The translations under genes were made by a program, and so were the position numbers. Shown one piece after another: positions 22,799 to 34,803 of a stretch of 63,709 nt of DNA (positions are counted from its first letter, which is position 1; every line of letters begins with the position of its first letter). This DNA comes from Zygnema cylindricum (Eukaryota; Streptophyta; Zygnematophyceae; Zygnematales; Zygnemataceae), in assembly GCA_037447655.1 (NCBI GenBank), contig JBBHKE010003287.1, positions 1-63,709 of the forward strand. Direction: 5' to 3'. Under the pieces are notes generated by a model that was given only the letters and a program-made list of their open reading frames with translations, was not told the DNA's origin and made no database searches.

Positions 22799-23285
22799 TG
22801 TAACAGGGTTACAAGGTTGAGTGTTTAGTGGCCAGAAACTAGGCTGCTATTGTTGCGATTGCAGAGCAACGCAATTGCGATTCCGGACCAGCGCAACATA
22901 GCAGCATAGCAACTTAGTTGAATAGCGTAGGGCAGCAGAGCAACGCAGCAGGCAGTATAGGAACGCTGCAGAATGTAGATTTTACTATATAGTTCTAAAA
23001 GGATATTTTGGATAGATCTCGGTTGACCGTGAAGGTCCATGTGTACACTTGTACAGTATTGGGTTGACTAGCAGCTAGTTAGTTCAAAGTTAGTTCAAAT
23101 AGTGGAGTAGACGTAGTAAAAAGACACTCTTTGAGTAGACCTCTGGAGTGACATGTCAACTTGTAATTTCTCTCCCGATCAATAAAGCTTGACCTTTATC
23201 TGTGAGTGGTGTGTACTCGTGCTGTTGCAACGCAGAGATCATCGGAGCTTTCCGTTGTGCATTGTGTTATTTTGTCCCTTTTACA
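22799..23285 (+). repeat. 5' LTR of Gypsy F
   Basis: Includes a stretch of GCAACGCA/GCGCAACATAGCAGC words (22855-22975) and an AATAAA signal (about 23181). Ends TTTTACA. Confidence 0.85.
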
Positions 23286-23286
23286 T

Positions 23287-23298
23287 TGGTATCGGAGC
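23287..23298 (+). promoter_or_regulatory. Primer-binding site of Gypsy F
   Basis: TGGTATCGGAGC, two bases after the LTR's CA end (one intervening t), complementary to the 3' end of initiator tRNA-Met with one mismatch. It contrasts with the anticodon-arm primer of Copia elements A, B and C. Confidence 0.8.
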
Positions 23299-23319
23299 AA
23301 TCCCTTGTGACTCAACAGT

Positions 23320-24426
23320 ATGGGAGAACACGGCGTATCTACCACGGAAATATTAGCGCAAGTTCTTCGGGAGTTGGAAAATGTCAGATTACAGAATGCT
23401 CAACTGAGTAACATTGTCGCAACCTTAGAATCTCGTCTAAGTGAACGACCTCATGGAGGCATAGAGAGAGACTTAAGGAGACCGAAGTTAAGACTTCCCG
23501 ATGTGTTTGACCCGGCAAGACACAAGAATGTTGATGTGTGGCTATTCTCTGTTGCAAATTACCTTGAGAATTTCCCTAGCTTGTCGGATCGTGAGAAGAT
23601 TCATTATGTGGGTGGTCTTCTAAAAGGGGCAGAGGGAGCATGGTGGAGGACAATAGTAGAAATCGATGAGATACCGTTTGTTTGGGCCCTTTTCATTCAA
23701 CTCCTCCGTGACTCTTGGCAACCTGTCAATACTGTTAAGGCTGCAAGGGATAAGATCGCGATTTTGAAGCAACGAACCTCGGTGTTGGAGTATACGCAGC
23801 GGTTCTTGGAGTGCAAGGTGCAAATACCCACGATGACGGAGGATAATGTCGTGGATCGTTACGTGAAGGGGCTTAAAACATCTATTCGGAGGGATGTGGA
23901 GCAATGGCTTGCCCGGGAAAGTACGACTCGTAGTCTATTAGTCTTTATTCAGATTGCGGAACGGATCGATTCAGTGGATTTTGCCTTACGATGACCCTAT
24001 CATTTTGGGTCGAGTAGCGGTGGGGGAGGTCGACATGATGGTGGTCCAACTCCCATGGAGCTTGGAGCAATTGACGAGGATAACGAAGTGGTTAACGTGT
24101 TGCGAAAAAAGAAGAAGACTACCAAGGCCAAGACCAACGACTTGTCCCCCGAGGAGCTCCAACGGAGGAGGCAAAACGACTTATGTTTCCAGTGTGGTTC
24201 TCGGGACCATATGGCCAAAGAGTGCCCCAAACGGAGAAGATTCAAAAAGGATAAACTTAACGTCATGAGATTAGCTGGTGAAAGAGGAGACCCTTTGATA
24301 TTTTGGGGTCGAATCGGAGTGAGCACAGCTAGTTTCATGGTGGACTCTGGTTCATCGAGGAATTTCATCAACGAGAGGACAGTGAAAAGGTTGAAACTTC
24401 CTCTCGTGGGGCTAAAGGATCGTTAG
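23320..24426 (+). pseudogene. gag: Gypsy F Gag and protease (frameshifted)
   Basis: The ATG at 23320 opens 224 codons with a helical N-terminus and a Retrotrans_gag-like core (DVWLFSVANYLENFP, GAEGAWWRTIVE, YVKGLKTSIRRDVEQWL). A frame change near 23994-24055 gives a Lys-rich linker and a CCHC knuckle (CFQCGSRDHMAKEC, about 24184-24225), then the retropepsin motif FMVDSGSSRNFI (about 24337-24372). A stop at 24424 breaks the protease; a further stop at 24598 precedes the RT frame. Inactive. Confidence 0.85.
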
Positions 24427-24612
24427 TCGGTACAATTGGCCGACACAAGTTCTGTGTCCATTACTCATCGTACTCCGAGGTTCCGTGTCGGAATTGGGAA
24501 GTTCCAATGGCATGACACCCTTCATGTATTACCGCTGGGAGACCATGAAGTAATCTCGGGGAAACCGTGGCTACAAAAGTGGAACCCGACGATCGATTAG
24601 AGAAGTGGCGAC

Positions 24613-27560
24613 ATGAGAGTTAGGAAAGGTCAAAAAGAGTTTGAGGTAAATGCGGGAGCGGCTGGTAAGGGATCAAAAGAGGGACGCCTGCTTTCAGCCT
24701 TATTGTTGAAAAGGGCACTCAGGAAAGGGGAGACGGTTGGTATGGCGATTGTCCAACCCATGGAGGAAGCGAAGGACGGGGTTCACGAAGAATGGAGTAA
24801 GAAAAACCCCGACTTCGACTCGAAAGAGGGTGACGACATTGGAAAGACTTTTGTAGAGGCCCTAGAAGCCGTGACAAAACTTCTCGAGGAGTATGTTGAT
24901 GTCTTTCCCCCGAAGCTCCCAGAAGGCTTACCTTCGAAGCTTGAAGTAGATCATAAGATTGAACTTGGTCCCGGAGCGGTACCCCCGGCTAATCGGATGT
25001 ACAAGATGAAGTCCACCGAATTGGACAAACTCAAAAAACAACTTGTGGAGTTGTTCAAAGCCAGAGCAATTCTACCGAGCAAGTCACCGTATAGAGCCCC
25101 CGTCCTCTTCGTAAATAAGAAAGATGGAGGTTTTCGGATGTGTGTGGACTACCGAGCGCTAAATAAGTTAACAGTGAAGAATGCGTACCCTCTACTGAGG
25201 ATTGACGAATTGTTGGATCGACTACGGGGTGCTAAATATTTTTTGAAGATAGACTTGCGGAGCGGTTATCATCAGATCAGAATCGCAGAGGAAGATGTGG
25301 AAAACACGGCGTTTAGAACTCGGTACGGCCATTTCCAGTTTCGAGTTATGCCGTTCGGGTTGACTAATGCACTTGCAACTTTTATGAAATTGATGAATCC
25401 CATCTTTCGGCAATATTTGGACGCTTTTGTAATTGTCTTTTTAGACGACATTTTGGTGTATAGCCGAACGCTAGAGGATCATATGAAGCACCTGCAATTG
25501 GTCCTGCAAGTCCTTCGCGAGAACAAGTTGTACGCGAAGAGGAGTAAATGCGACTTCTTGAAGGAGAAAATTGAGTTTTTGGGCTGTGGTGAGCCGGGAT
25601 GGCATCGCACTAAATCCAAACAAAACTAGGGCAGTGAAGGAGTGGCTGCAGCCGACGAACATTTGGAGTTACGGCGCTTTCTTGGATTATGCTCCTACTA
25701 TCGTCGTTTTGTTGAAGGATTCGCAAAAATTGCTGAACCACTTACGGAATTACTCAAGAACAACGTGCCCTACGAGTGGAAATCGCCGCAAAGGGCAACC
25801 TTTAACACGCTAAAAGAGCATTTGGTTTCCGCCCATGTGTTAGCTGTTCCTGACTCAGACTTACCTTGGACGATAATCACTGACGCCAGCAATACAATTA
25901 TTGGAGCAATACAACTATTGGAGCAATCCTTATGCAGGGTCAAGGAAAAGGCCTTCAACCCATTGCCTACGACAGTCGGAAACTAAAGGCACCGAAGCTT
26001 AACTGGGCAACCCATGAAAAGGAGACAATCACCATTGTTAATGCACTCGAAGTTTTGAAATGTCACGTCCTAGGGAATCGGATCACAATCATCACCGATC
26101 ACCACGCCCTGCAATATCTCTAGACACAGCCAAAGTTGTCGAAGAAACAGGTTCGTTGGATGACATTTCTTCAGACTTTCGGACCAGAGTTAACTATTAA
26201 ATATAAACCAGGCAAGACAAACCCGACGGATGCGTTGTCAAGAAGACCTTGAGTAGCTGCACCAGTAACAGAGCAACGATCGCAGGCATCACAAGATGGG
26301 AACGCAGCCTCGGTGAAAAAGAACACAGCAGCGTTGGGCGCAGCGCAAGATACGAAACTCAGCGTAGTGACTAGTACTGTAAAAGTGGACAAACACTGGA
26401 TCAGTAGGATCAAGGCCGCATAAGATGAAGACGAGAAAATCATGGAAACTCCTTAAACGGAAGGTATTAGTTCGAACCGCCAATGGTATGTGGCGGTACA
26501 GACCACGCTAGACAACAAGACTTTACGTTCCGACAAACCAAGAGTTACGTTACTCGATACTTAAAATGAGTCATGACGAATCGATCAGTGGACATTTTGG
26601 GTGGGATAAAACAACGGCACGTGTCGCTGAGGCGTATTATTGGCCGAACATGACTCGAGACATTGCGGATTATGTTTGGTCGTGTGACTCTTGTAAAAGG
26701 GATAAATCGGAGTCTGGGCAACATGGTCTGTTATAACCCTTTCTGATACTAGCGGTTCCTTGGGAGGCGATTTCGATGGGTTTCATCGTGGCTCTTCTGT
26801 TGACTCGGGAAGGCTATGACTCTATCTTTGTTGTTATGGATTATTTAACAAAAATAGCCCATTTCCTACCCAGGAAAACCACAGCCACAGCACGAGATGT
26901 GCTAGACTTATTCTTTCGGGAGATATTCCGGCATCACGACCTCCCGAAAAGAATCGTCAGCGACTGTGATCAAAAAATTGTGAGCCACTTTTGGAGGAGT
27001 TTGTTTGAGCTATGTGGGACGCAGTTGGCCATGTCTACAGCTTACCACCCTCAAACCGATGGTCAGACCAAAAGGGTGAACCAGACGTTCGAGGAGGCTT
27101 TGCGGGCTTATGTATCTGTGCACCAAACAGATTGGGTGAACCATTTAACGACAATTGAGGTGGCGTACAACAGTGCGGTGCACTCTTCCACGAATGCTAC
27201 TCCATTTTCCCTTAATGGGTGACATCCAACCCTCCCCTAAAATTTATTGGCAGCGGATTGCTCTACACCCGCGGGTCTAGATTTTGCCAAAGCGCTGCAC
27301 GAGAATCTTTAAAAGGTGGCAAAGGAACTCCAGCTTGCAAAAGACCGTCAAAAGTCCCAAGCCGACGCACACCGAAAAGTTATTGCATTTAGTGTGGCGG
27401 ATAAAGTTCGCCTTAATATGGCACACTTGTCATTACCAGGTTCCCTTTCCAAGAAATTCGCACCGAAATTCACGCGCCCGTTCATAGTTCTTTCACAGGT
27501 GGGAGAAGTGGCTTATAAGTTGGATATACCAACGGGTGGCATATCCACAATGTCTTCCAT
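24613..27560 (+). pseudogene. pol: Gypsy F reverse transcriptase, RNase H and integrase
   Basis: 24613-25629 holds the [46 protein letters not shown] and the catalytic [11 protein letters not shown] frameshift near 25590 passes into connection and RNase H (25642-26123: RFLGLCSYYRRFVEGFAKIA, WTIITDASNT, ATHEKETITI, TDHHALQYL then stop). A His/Cys integrase zinc region is traceable at about 26600-26720. The integrase core lies at 26776-27222 (VVMDYLTKIAHFLP, RIVSDCDQKIVSHFW, YHPQTDGQTKRVNQTFEE). A C-terminal part follows at 27316-27540 (VADKVRLNMAHLSLPG). Multiple stops and shifts. The Gypsy assignment comes from the FLDD box and from integrase lying after RNase H. Confidence 0.9.
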
Positions 27561-27869
27561 GTTTCCCTTCTCAAACCATTTCGCAACCCCGATTGGATTT
27601 TCCCCAATCGCCGACCGAATACCCCTTTACCTCCCATTCGCGGCAAATCGGACGAGTATTAGGTGGAAGAGATCCTTCAATCGCGTCGCTCTCGAAATTC
27701 TAACTCTAGCCAATATTTGTTGCTTGGAAGGGATACGGAAATTGAGGACGATTCTTGGGTGGCCGAGGACGATCTGCATTCACTTCAGTTTATGCGCCGG
27801 TTTCAGCAGAGTGAGGACACTCGGCTTAACCGGAGGGCAATCGCAACGGACGCGATAAAGGAGCGAATC

Positions 27870-29500
27870 GCAATGTCGCAACGATCACAATCATATTAAG
27901 GACGCTGCGAAGAAACGCAGCGGCGATGTTACCAGACCGCAACGCAGTGGTTGCGCAACCACAGAATCGCAGCGTTATCGCGGTGCCGTCAGAGAAACGC
28001 ACCGCTATCGCTACGCGGACAGAAAAATGCAACGGGGTAGTTGTATTTTCCCACATTGGTGACGACAAACCCTCGGTGTCGTCGCAGCAGTGCAGGTTAC
28101 TAAATGTTGGACGCTGCGATACTCTCGCACGCTGCAACCCATGGAAGACTCCAAGCATGAAACCCTTAACCCTCACTGATAAAGCCGCCACCCGCTCTCC
28201 TGATCAACCCCGTCCAGGCAGTTTGGAGGGTGTTTCTCTCTGCACAACCAACTTACTTGCACTTCTTGAGTTACCTGAATTGTCCTACAAGACAACGTCC
28301 ATGGCGTCTTCGTCCTCCCCACCACCAAAGAGGAGGAGACTGGTACGAGTGGGGCAAGGGGATGCAAATCGATCGATAGATTGTTAGTGGCGGCGGAGGC
28401 CATAGTACAGGCAGATCGGAGGAGAAAGGTAGAAGCGGAGCCGGAACCAGAGGAAACAGCTAGTAGCGAGGATGGGTCGGCAGAGACCAGTGGAGGGCAA
28501 GGGTCAACAAATTCGCAAGACCCCAAATACAACCCACTCCAGGAAGGGGATCAGGAGGATGAGGAAGATCATGAACTCTCGGATGCGGAGGAGCCGGAAC
28601 AAGAACCAACACTTCTGCTAATTGAGGAGCGCGCCTCTGATCTAGAGGTGATGCGGGACCCCAATAAGGAGAGTACCGCAGATGAGCAGTCTTCAAAAAG
28701 TGCGAAAAAGAAGGCGGAGGCATAGTACCCTAGCGGTGTTGATGTGTTTCTCCTTCGAGGGGGTCGAGAGGACTAGGCGAGGAGAGTGAAAAGGGGGAAG
28801 AAATTCCCGATTGTCTCTTTCCACTCTCTTGCGATACCCTGCATCCGGATCTCACCTTTAGCTTCACGAAGCGCTTTTATTGGGACCCTTCAGAGTGGCT
28901 CGAAGAATGGTGTACCGGAAAGCTCGAGATGCGATCAATATTCCCGCCAACGTACTATCACACCCGGCCTAGAATTTTATGAGGACAAAGGACCTGAAAA
29001 AAACCATAAGGGTTATTTGCAGCTAATCCCCCATGCCCTGCCGTTTGTGGAGGTGATCAAAGATCACTACCGGTACAGGGTAGATGTTCCCGGGTTACTC
29101 CGCCATTATCACACGTGAGATGTCCGCCTTCGCGACATCATCTCTCGGGCGGAGGTCACACCCGAGGTGCGGGCACTCTAGCTAGCCCAGAAGAACGCGT
29201 TGCAGCAGGCCTAGCGGCCATAAGACACATTTCCTTTAAATTAAGGAAGGTACCAAGGTGGGAACCAGTGGACGAAGTGGCGGAAGAAGAACACCCGGCC
29301 GAGGAACCCGAAGCTCCCCAGGTTGTGATACCCGAAGCACTGTCACCGACAGTCATTCCACCGCCACCCGAGATATCGCGCTGCTGGAGACTTAATGTGA
29401 GCAGCTCCAAAATTAACTCGACACCTTGCAACAGGAATTTCAGAAGTATCGGGAGGAGACTTACGAGATACTCCGGCAGTTGCAGTCTCCTTGAGTAAGG
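27870..29500 (+). other. Extra region between pol and 3' LTR of Gypsy F
   Basis: About 1.6 kb not explained by gag-pol. It first has GCAACGCAG-type words (27900-28140) like those in the LTRs. A broken open region follows: MASSSSPPPKRRRLVRVG (about 28302), an acidic stretch (28381-28722: EEDHELSDAEEPEQEP with a Lys/Ala end), then LEFYEDKGPEKNHKGYLQLI (28786-29115) and a Pro/Glu-rich part (29115-29498). I do not recognise the protein. The basic-then-acidic composition would suit a nuclear or structural protein, but homology is unknown. It may be an additional retroelement frame or captured host sequence. Confidence 0.45.
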
Positions 29501-29538
29501 TTGATTCAGCGGGACGGTGAATCCTTAGTGGGAGGCAC

Positions 29539-29998
29539 TGTAACAAGGTTACATAGTTAGTACTTAATGGCTAAGAACTAGGCTGCTATAGTGTGGAGCA
29601 TCGCAGCTGCGATTCCAGACCAGCGCAACATAGCAGCGTAGCAACGTAGTAGAGTAGCGTAGCAATTTAGCAGCGCAGTTAAGCAACGCTGCTGAATGTA
29701 GATTGAACTGTATTGTTCTTGAAGTATATTTTGGATAGATCGCGGGTGACCGTGAAGGTCGAAGTGTACAATTGTACAGTAATAAGTTGACAAGCCGGAA
29801 GTTAGTTTAAATAGTGGAGCAGACGTAGTGCGAAAGAGACTCTTTGAGTAGACCATCGCAGCGAGCGCTGAATTTTGTAATCTTCTCCCGAGTAATAAAG
29901 CGCAACCTTTACCTGTCCTTGGGGTGTGTTCTTGCAATTGCTACGAGGAGATCCTTGGTATCTTCCGCTGTGCATTGTGTTATTCCGTCCCTTTTACA
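29539..29998 (+). repeat. 3' LTR of Gypsy F
   Basis: Starts TGTAACAAGGTTACA after the purine-rich gtgggaggcac and ends CCCTTTTACA. Diverged from the 5' LTR by many substitutions and small gaps. Confidence 0.85.
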
Positions 29999-30261
29999 TT
30001 AAGTTTTGACATCCCTCTACACATTTTCTGGTACGTTAAACTGGATTCTAATGGGATGTTGAGTTCCCAGGGTGCAGATTACATGACTTTTAAGGAGCAT
30101 GCCAAGATTGGTGCTTCACATTATTTGCAAGATTTTTCACACAATTAGGATTCCAAGAGGATACTCAATACTAATGAGACTTGCGATTCGCGTCTTCTCG
30201 GGCTTTCGATTGTGTTCGCCAGCTCCTCCGCAGGCTAAGGAGTTGGGGGGGGGAATATATT

Positions 30262-31815
30262 GATCTCTCTCTCGGCTTCCCACTCACCTTCCATCTTTTA
30301 TCCTTTCCACCTGATATTTCCTTTTCACATTGTCATATTCATTTTTGCTTTGTAATATAATTCTTTTTGCATCGGGATCTGCTTTGCTGTTGTCTGTTTC
30401 ACGTTTTCTACTCGCCAGTCTGTTTGGTTGCATGTTTATTGGTTTTATTAGACACATGCACGACAGCTGTCATGCAACATTGTGTCAGGACATCAATTTT
30501 GTTTATTTGTAAGAATATTACGGGCTCCAGCTACACTAATTCCGGTTTGTGTTAAAATCATGTTTGAACACAGGATTTATTGTGTAGTTACTCCGAAGTG
30601 ACGCGAGGAATTCCGCGGGTGACACGGAGATACATATTCGCGTGAGGGACGACGTCCTTACTTTAGTTTTTGTCGCAAATTTTGGCGTGACGCGACGTAG
30701 AATTTCTAGACATTAATTCCGCGACGTACTGTTTCAAAACACTAGTGACGCAACGTACGATTTTGAAACATTGGTGACGAGATGTGCGATTTCGAAATGT
30801 TTACGACGCACGCTGATTGGTTGTATTTTAAGTCGTGAACCCATGTAGGTTCACGCATTTCCATGTAGTTAGGAAGGGTTTTAATCCGCGGATTGTGAAT
30901 TTTTTAACGTAGGCATATGGTTTTGGTCGCTTATTGGCTAGGACCCAAACTAGTCACAGATTGTACAATGAAATACTCTCACGCTATTGGTTAGTTAGCA
31001 AATGTTATAAATTAGTACTTTGGCTATTTCGTTGGTATCTATGCAATTGCGTTAGGTTTGTACTCTCATAATTCGAGAGTACAAGAGTTGGTCGGAAAAG
31101 ACTTAGATTTTTTTGTCGTTTTCTCTTGTCTTTTTCTTAGTCAAATTGTCAGCTTTTTCCCTACAAGGCTTTTTCTGCCTTAGTTTGTTAAGCACTTAGC
31201 TTTTCTCTTTCCTCAGTATACTTTCATTGTAAGCCCTAAAATTTAATTCACTCGGTTTCGACCGAAGTCCGCACGGTTTCCCTTCAACAACCTCTTTTAG
31301 TGTGGATTCTGCCTACTTTCTCAGGCTGTTTCTGAACCTTTGTGGATGCCTTTTGTGAATTAGTGTTTGACTTTTTCTTGTCTAATTTTCGTTGCCTTGG
31401 TTGGAGTTTGCTTGTGGTTTGTTAGAATGCGGTTATCTCGGATTCTCTATAACTTCCAATTGCTTGTTCTCTATTTTCATTTTGTGCAATTGGTTATTAG
31501 TGTATTAAAATTGGGTTTTCTCGAATTTTGTGCAGATTTTTAACATTGCTTCCTTGTATTTTCTTGTTGCTATTTTTACTTGTTTGTTAGAATTTAGTTA
31601 TTTCGGATTCTCCACATGTTTTCATTGCTTGTTTTCTTGTTGTAATTTTGTGCAATCGGCGTGCGAAGATCTTGTTATCTCGAATTCTCCGCAGATTTTT
31701 ATTGTTGTATTCTTGCATTTTTCTGGTTTTGTTTTCTTTATTCGAAATCCTAGACCTAACTCATGTAAGGAATACGCCCAAACCTTGGAGCCTAGTGGCT
31801 ACCCATTGGCTTAGT
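30262..31815 (+). repeat. 3' LTR of element E
   Basis: About 206 bp (30262-30467, starting TGATCTCTCTCTCGGC) followed by the 1.35-kb part shared with 17481-18822. The same first 206 bp occur again at about 31823-32020 and 34810-35015, joined there to different sequence. The left boundary is supported by the preceding G-rich tract; the right boundary is approximate. Confidence 0.65.
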
Positions 31816-33473
31816 TGAATAAATGGATCTCTCTCTCGACTTCCCACTCACCTTCCACCTTTTATCCTTTCCACCTGTTATTTCCTTTTCACATTGTCAT
31901 ATTCATTTTTGCTTTGTAGTATAATTCTTTTTGCGTCGGGATCTGCTTTGCTGTTGTCTGTTCCACGTTTTCTACTCGCTAGCTGGTTAGGTTGCATGTT
32001 TTTTGGTTTGATTAGACACATGCACTACATGTTTGGGGTCACTACACATTTTTTCAACAACGATTTGAGTGAGAAAGATATAACTCACTTTACTATTTCA
32101 GGATTACTTTTTCATCAGTTAAAACTCTTCCACATTGTGAAAATTGGTCATCAAACCTTAGACGTCGGTCATTGGAAAAAAAAGAACATCTCACTTCTAG
32201 CATTCGAATGTTGCAATTGATGTTTGACATTCATTGATTTGACATTAATTGTACATCACATTCCATGCAACATAGAGTGTGAGGCATCGGACTTGCACAT
32301 CTAACATTCCGATGTTCAGGATCAAAAAACCGAAATTCAATGCCCGATAATGGACATCACAAATCCAACATTTAGCGTCAGAGATTGACATAAGACATCC
32401 GGACTTTAACATCAAATATTGGAAGTTTTGTGTATTGATAAAAAAATTGTCGCGATAACACCAATATCGATAGTTATCTGTTATCAAACGGTCAAGGTTC
32501 CGATATATCACTCCGAGACCAACAAATTCCTTATTGACGATAAGTGGAAATATAGTACGCTATATAATAGTACTTTATAATTTACCGTATTATTTTTCAC
32601 TTTATATAGCGTGGCATGCCATGTATAAGAAACCTGTTCCGTAAACTGTGTAACGTTATAACTGCGGTTCAATACGACAGAATAAATCGTACAGCTGTAC
32701 GGTACGAACCGTACAATTATCGCCGATAGTTATCTGTACTAATGTTATCGCGATAAAAAACTGATGTTATGGGTTTTTTATCGACGATACACCTTTTTCG
32801 ACATATCGTACCAATATATTGATTATCGGCAAACCAAGAAAAAGTACATATCGATTATCGACAAAACCTTGCCGATGCGCAACATTAGATAATGGGCATC
32901 AAATATTCGTCATTAAGAATCATAAATTAAAGACATACGGAATTTAACCTCAGACATTGAAAATTATTAATTTTTTATTGAACAACATACAGACTCCAAA
33001 CATTCGACATTTTACATCAGACATTAGACATGAGACAGTCAATTAACAAAAGACATTGGACATCAAAAATCTGACATTGACATCAGAAATCTGACATATA
33101 GCATCAGAGATTGGAAATAAAAAATCCGGAATTTAGCATTAGAGATTAGAATTCAAGAATGCGGAATTCAGCACCAGAGGTAGAAATCGAAAATTCGGAA
33201 TTGATCATCAAAGATTAGAAATCGGATATCTGAAATTTAGCTTCAGAGAATAAAAATCGGAAATCCAGAATTTAGCATCAGAGATTAGAAATCGGAAATC
33301 CGAAATTTAGCATCAAAGATTAGATATCGGAAATCTGGAATTCAGCATTAGAGAATGGAAATCGGAAATCCGGAATCTAGCATCAGAAATTAGAAGTCCG
33401 AAATCTGACTTTTAGGATCGAAGATTAGTAATCAGAAATGCAGAATTCAGCATCAGAGATTAGAAATAAAATA
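31813..33473. repeat. Duplicated block, copy 1 (LTR start, palindromic region, satellite)
   Basis: About 1.66 kb nearly identical to 34804-36456: only about three differences seen near 31918-31966, and none noticed in the rest. It comprises the E-LTR start segment, a region with inverted ATCGATAA/GCGATAACA words (about 32430-32880), and the beginning of the ~35-bp satellite (from about 33030). No gene is present; open frames here are incidental. Confidence 0.85.
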
Positions 33474-34437
33474 TATATAGTACAGTAGGACCGCGGGTAC
33501 GGTCCAAATTGTCATCCCGGAAATTACGGAGAATGTAGGTCGTACGATACACGTCGTATAGTCATGCGAAACCCAAATAACACCAAAATACAAATTAGTG
33601 TAGCGGCTGCCCGTCTTAACGCCTAAGTATAAACAACTAAAATGTCCGACGACATGCGGCATGACATGGTACCTAGCGTTTGTCAATCTGCATATAGCCG
33701 GTAGCTTTGGCCTATAGACTAGGACCTGTGCTGAAGTATATAGGATACGATAGTTGTTTAAAGATGTGGAAATATATAATTTCATTTAACTGACGAACGG
33801 ACCACAATCACATAGAGATAGATAGATATAGTTACGTTAGAAAATACAAGATGTGTTTTAAACGGCTCTGAATTAAGGTCGATATAAATTGGACGGTGGA
33901 GGAAGAAGCCGGAATTACGAAATGGACGATTTGGCGGTTTGCGGTCACAGCCACACTAGGTGACACGTGGCAACATGACATTGGATAGCGGCATCTCCTG
34001 AACATACCATGGCGAACCCGGATATGGCAAGCGTTGTCTTCTTGGCCATGTCGTACAACAGCCGTACACGAAGTACTCAGGGTCAAGTACCTTTCAGTAC
34101 TGTACAGTAAAATGATTGGCTCCGTACTTCAGTAGTAGAGGGATTAGAGAGGGGTTTAGGACTTAAGAAAATTAGAGGTAGCCGCCTCTCTCTCTCTCTG
34201 AGAGCACTTGTATAAAAGGTCATCTTTGACCATTCTTAATTAACTGCTCAGGGGAGCAAATTCAAGGATTCTTTTTGAGACAAACTCAGGGGAGTCTGCT
34301 CTTCCAAGGGGTGCAGTCTTGTTAGTCTGTATTCTGTCAAAGTGTCAGCAATACTCACACAAAGACTAAAGAATTGAGGTTATCCTAGAGGCTTCTTGCA
34401 AGCTGTCTACTCTGAGTACCAATGGAGGTCTTAGAGT
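33474..34437 (+). mobile_element. Diverged Copia LTR fragment (B family)
   Basis: The right half matches the B LTR (atagccggtagc, the ctcaggggagcaaattcaa region at about 34249, ggttatcctagaggcttctt, and the end ggaggtcttagagttgca). It ends GTTGCA as an LTR should, and is followed by diverged E-LTR sequence. The left limit (33474 to about 33690) is not clearly alignable. It is probably an old solo or truncated LTR. Confidence 0.65.
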
Positions 34438-34798
34438 TGCACTCTATAGCTTCCAATTGCTTGCTTTGTATTATCATTATCTGCAATTGGTTTTTAGTGT
34501 GTCAAAATCCGATTTTCTCGAATTTTGTGCAGATTTTTAGAGTTGTTTTTTTGTATTTTCTTGTTGCTATTTTTACTTGTTTGTTAGAATTTGGTTTTTT
34601 CGGATTCTCTACATATTTTCATTGCTTGTTTTTTTGTTATAATTTTTCTCCAATCGGCTTGCCAGGATTTGGTTATTTTGGATTCTCCGCAAATTTTTAA
34701 TGTTGTTTTCTTGCATTTTTCTGGTTTTTTTTTATTTATTCGAAATCCTAGACCTAACTCTTGTAAGGAATACGCCCAGACCGTGGAGCTTAGTGGCT
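34438..34798 (+). repeat. Diverged 3' third of an E-type LTR
   Basis: Aligns with 18446-18815 and 31440-31810 (caattgcttg, tctcgaattttgtgcagatt, aatcctagacctaactc, ggctacccatcgg) with many substitutions. It is far more diverged than the adjacent duplicated block, so the block boundary at about 34800 is sharp. Confidence 0.75.
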
Positions 34799-34803
34799 AC
34801 CCA

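Larger units (their letters stand above)
22799..29998 (+). mobile_element. Gypsy LTR retrotransposon F (decayed), nested in E
   Basis: LTRs at 22799-23285 and 29539-29998 start TGTAACA(G/A)GGTTACA and end CCCTTTTACA. After the 5' LTR comes a classical primer site TGGTATCGGAGC (23287-23298), one mismatch from the complement of the tRNA-iMet 3' end. The order gag, protease, RT, RNase H, integrase is Gypsy-type. The LTRs differ at many positions and by length (487 against 460 bp), so the insertion is old. A target duplication is not evident. About 1.7 kb of non-pol sequence lies between integrase and 3' LTR. Confidence 0.88.
17481..31815 (+). mobile_element. Long gag-protease LTR element E (split by Gypsy F)
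   Basis: Two copies of a ~1.33-kb sequence (17481-18822 and 30468-31815) flank a region with Gag and protease-like coding sequence. Before the right copy lie a purine-rich tract (aaggagttggggggggg, about 30238-30254) and TGATCTCTCTCTCGGC. I therefore read 30262-31815 as the full 3' LTR (about 1.55 kb) and 17481-18822 as a 5'-truncated 5' LTR. Element F (22799-29998) lies within. After F, internal sequence resumes at 29999-30261. No RT, RNase H or integrase was found, so E appears non-autonomous or has lost pol. LTR ends are uncertain by some bases, and the primer site was not recognised. Confidence 0.65.

Noticed and set aside
22799-29998. Target duplication for Gypsy F
   Set aside because: attgt and ttaag differ; the nesting claim rests on E sequence on both sides, not on a duplication.
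32245-32511. 88-codon frame repeated identically at 35236-35502
   Set aside because: Identity is due to the duplicated block; the sequence is satellite-like (repeated CysxxSer/Ile words) and not a credible protein.
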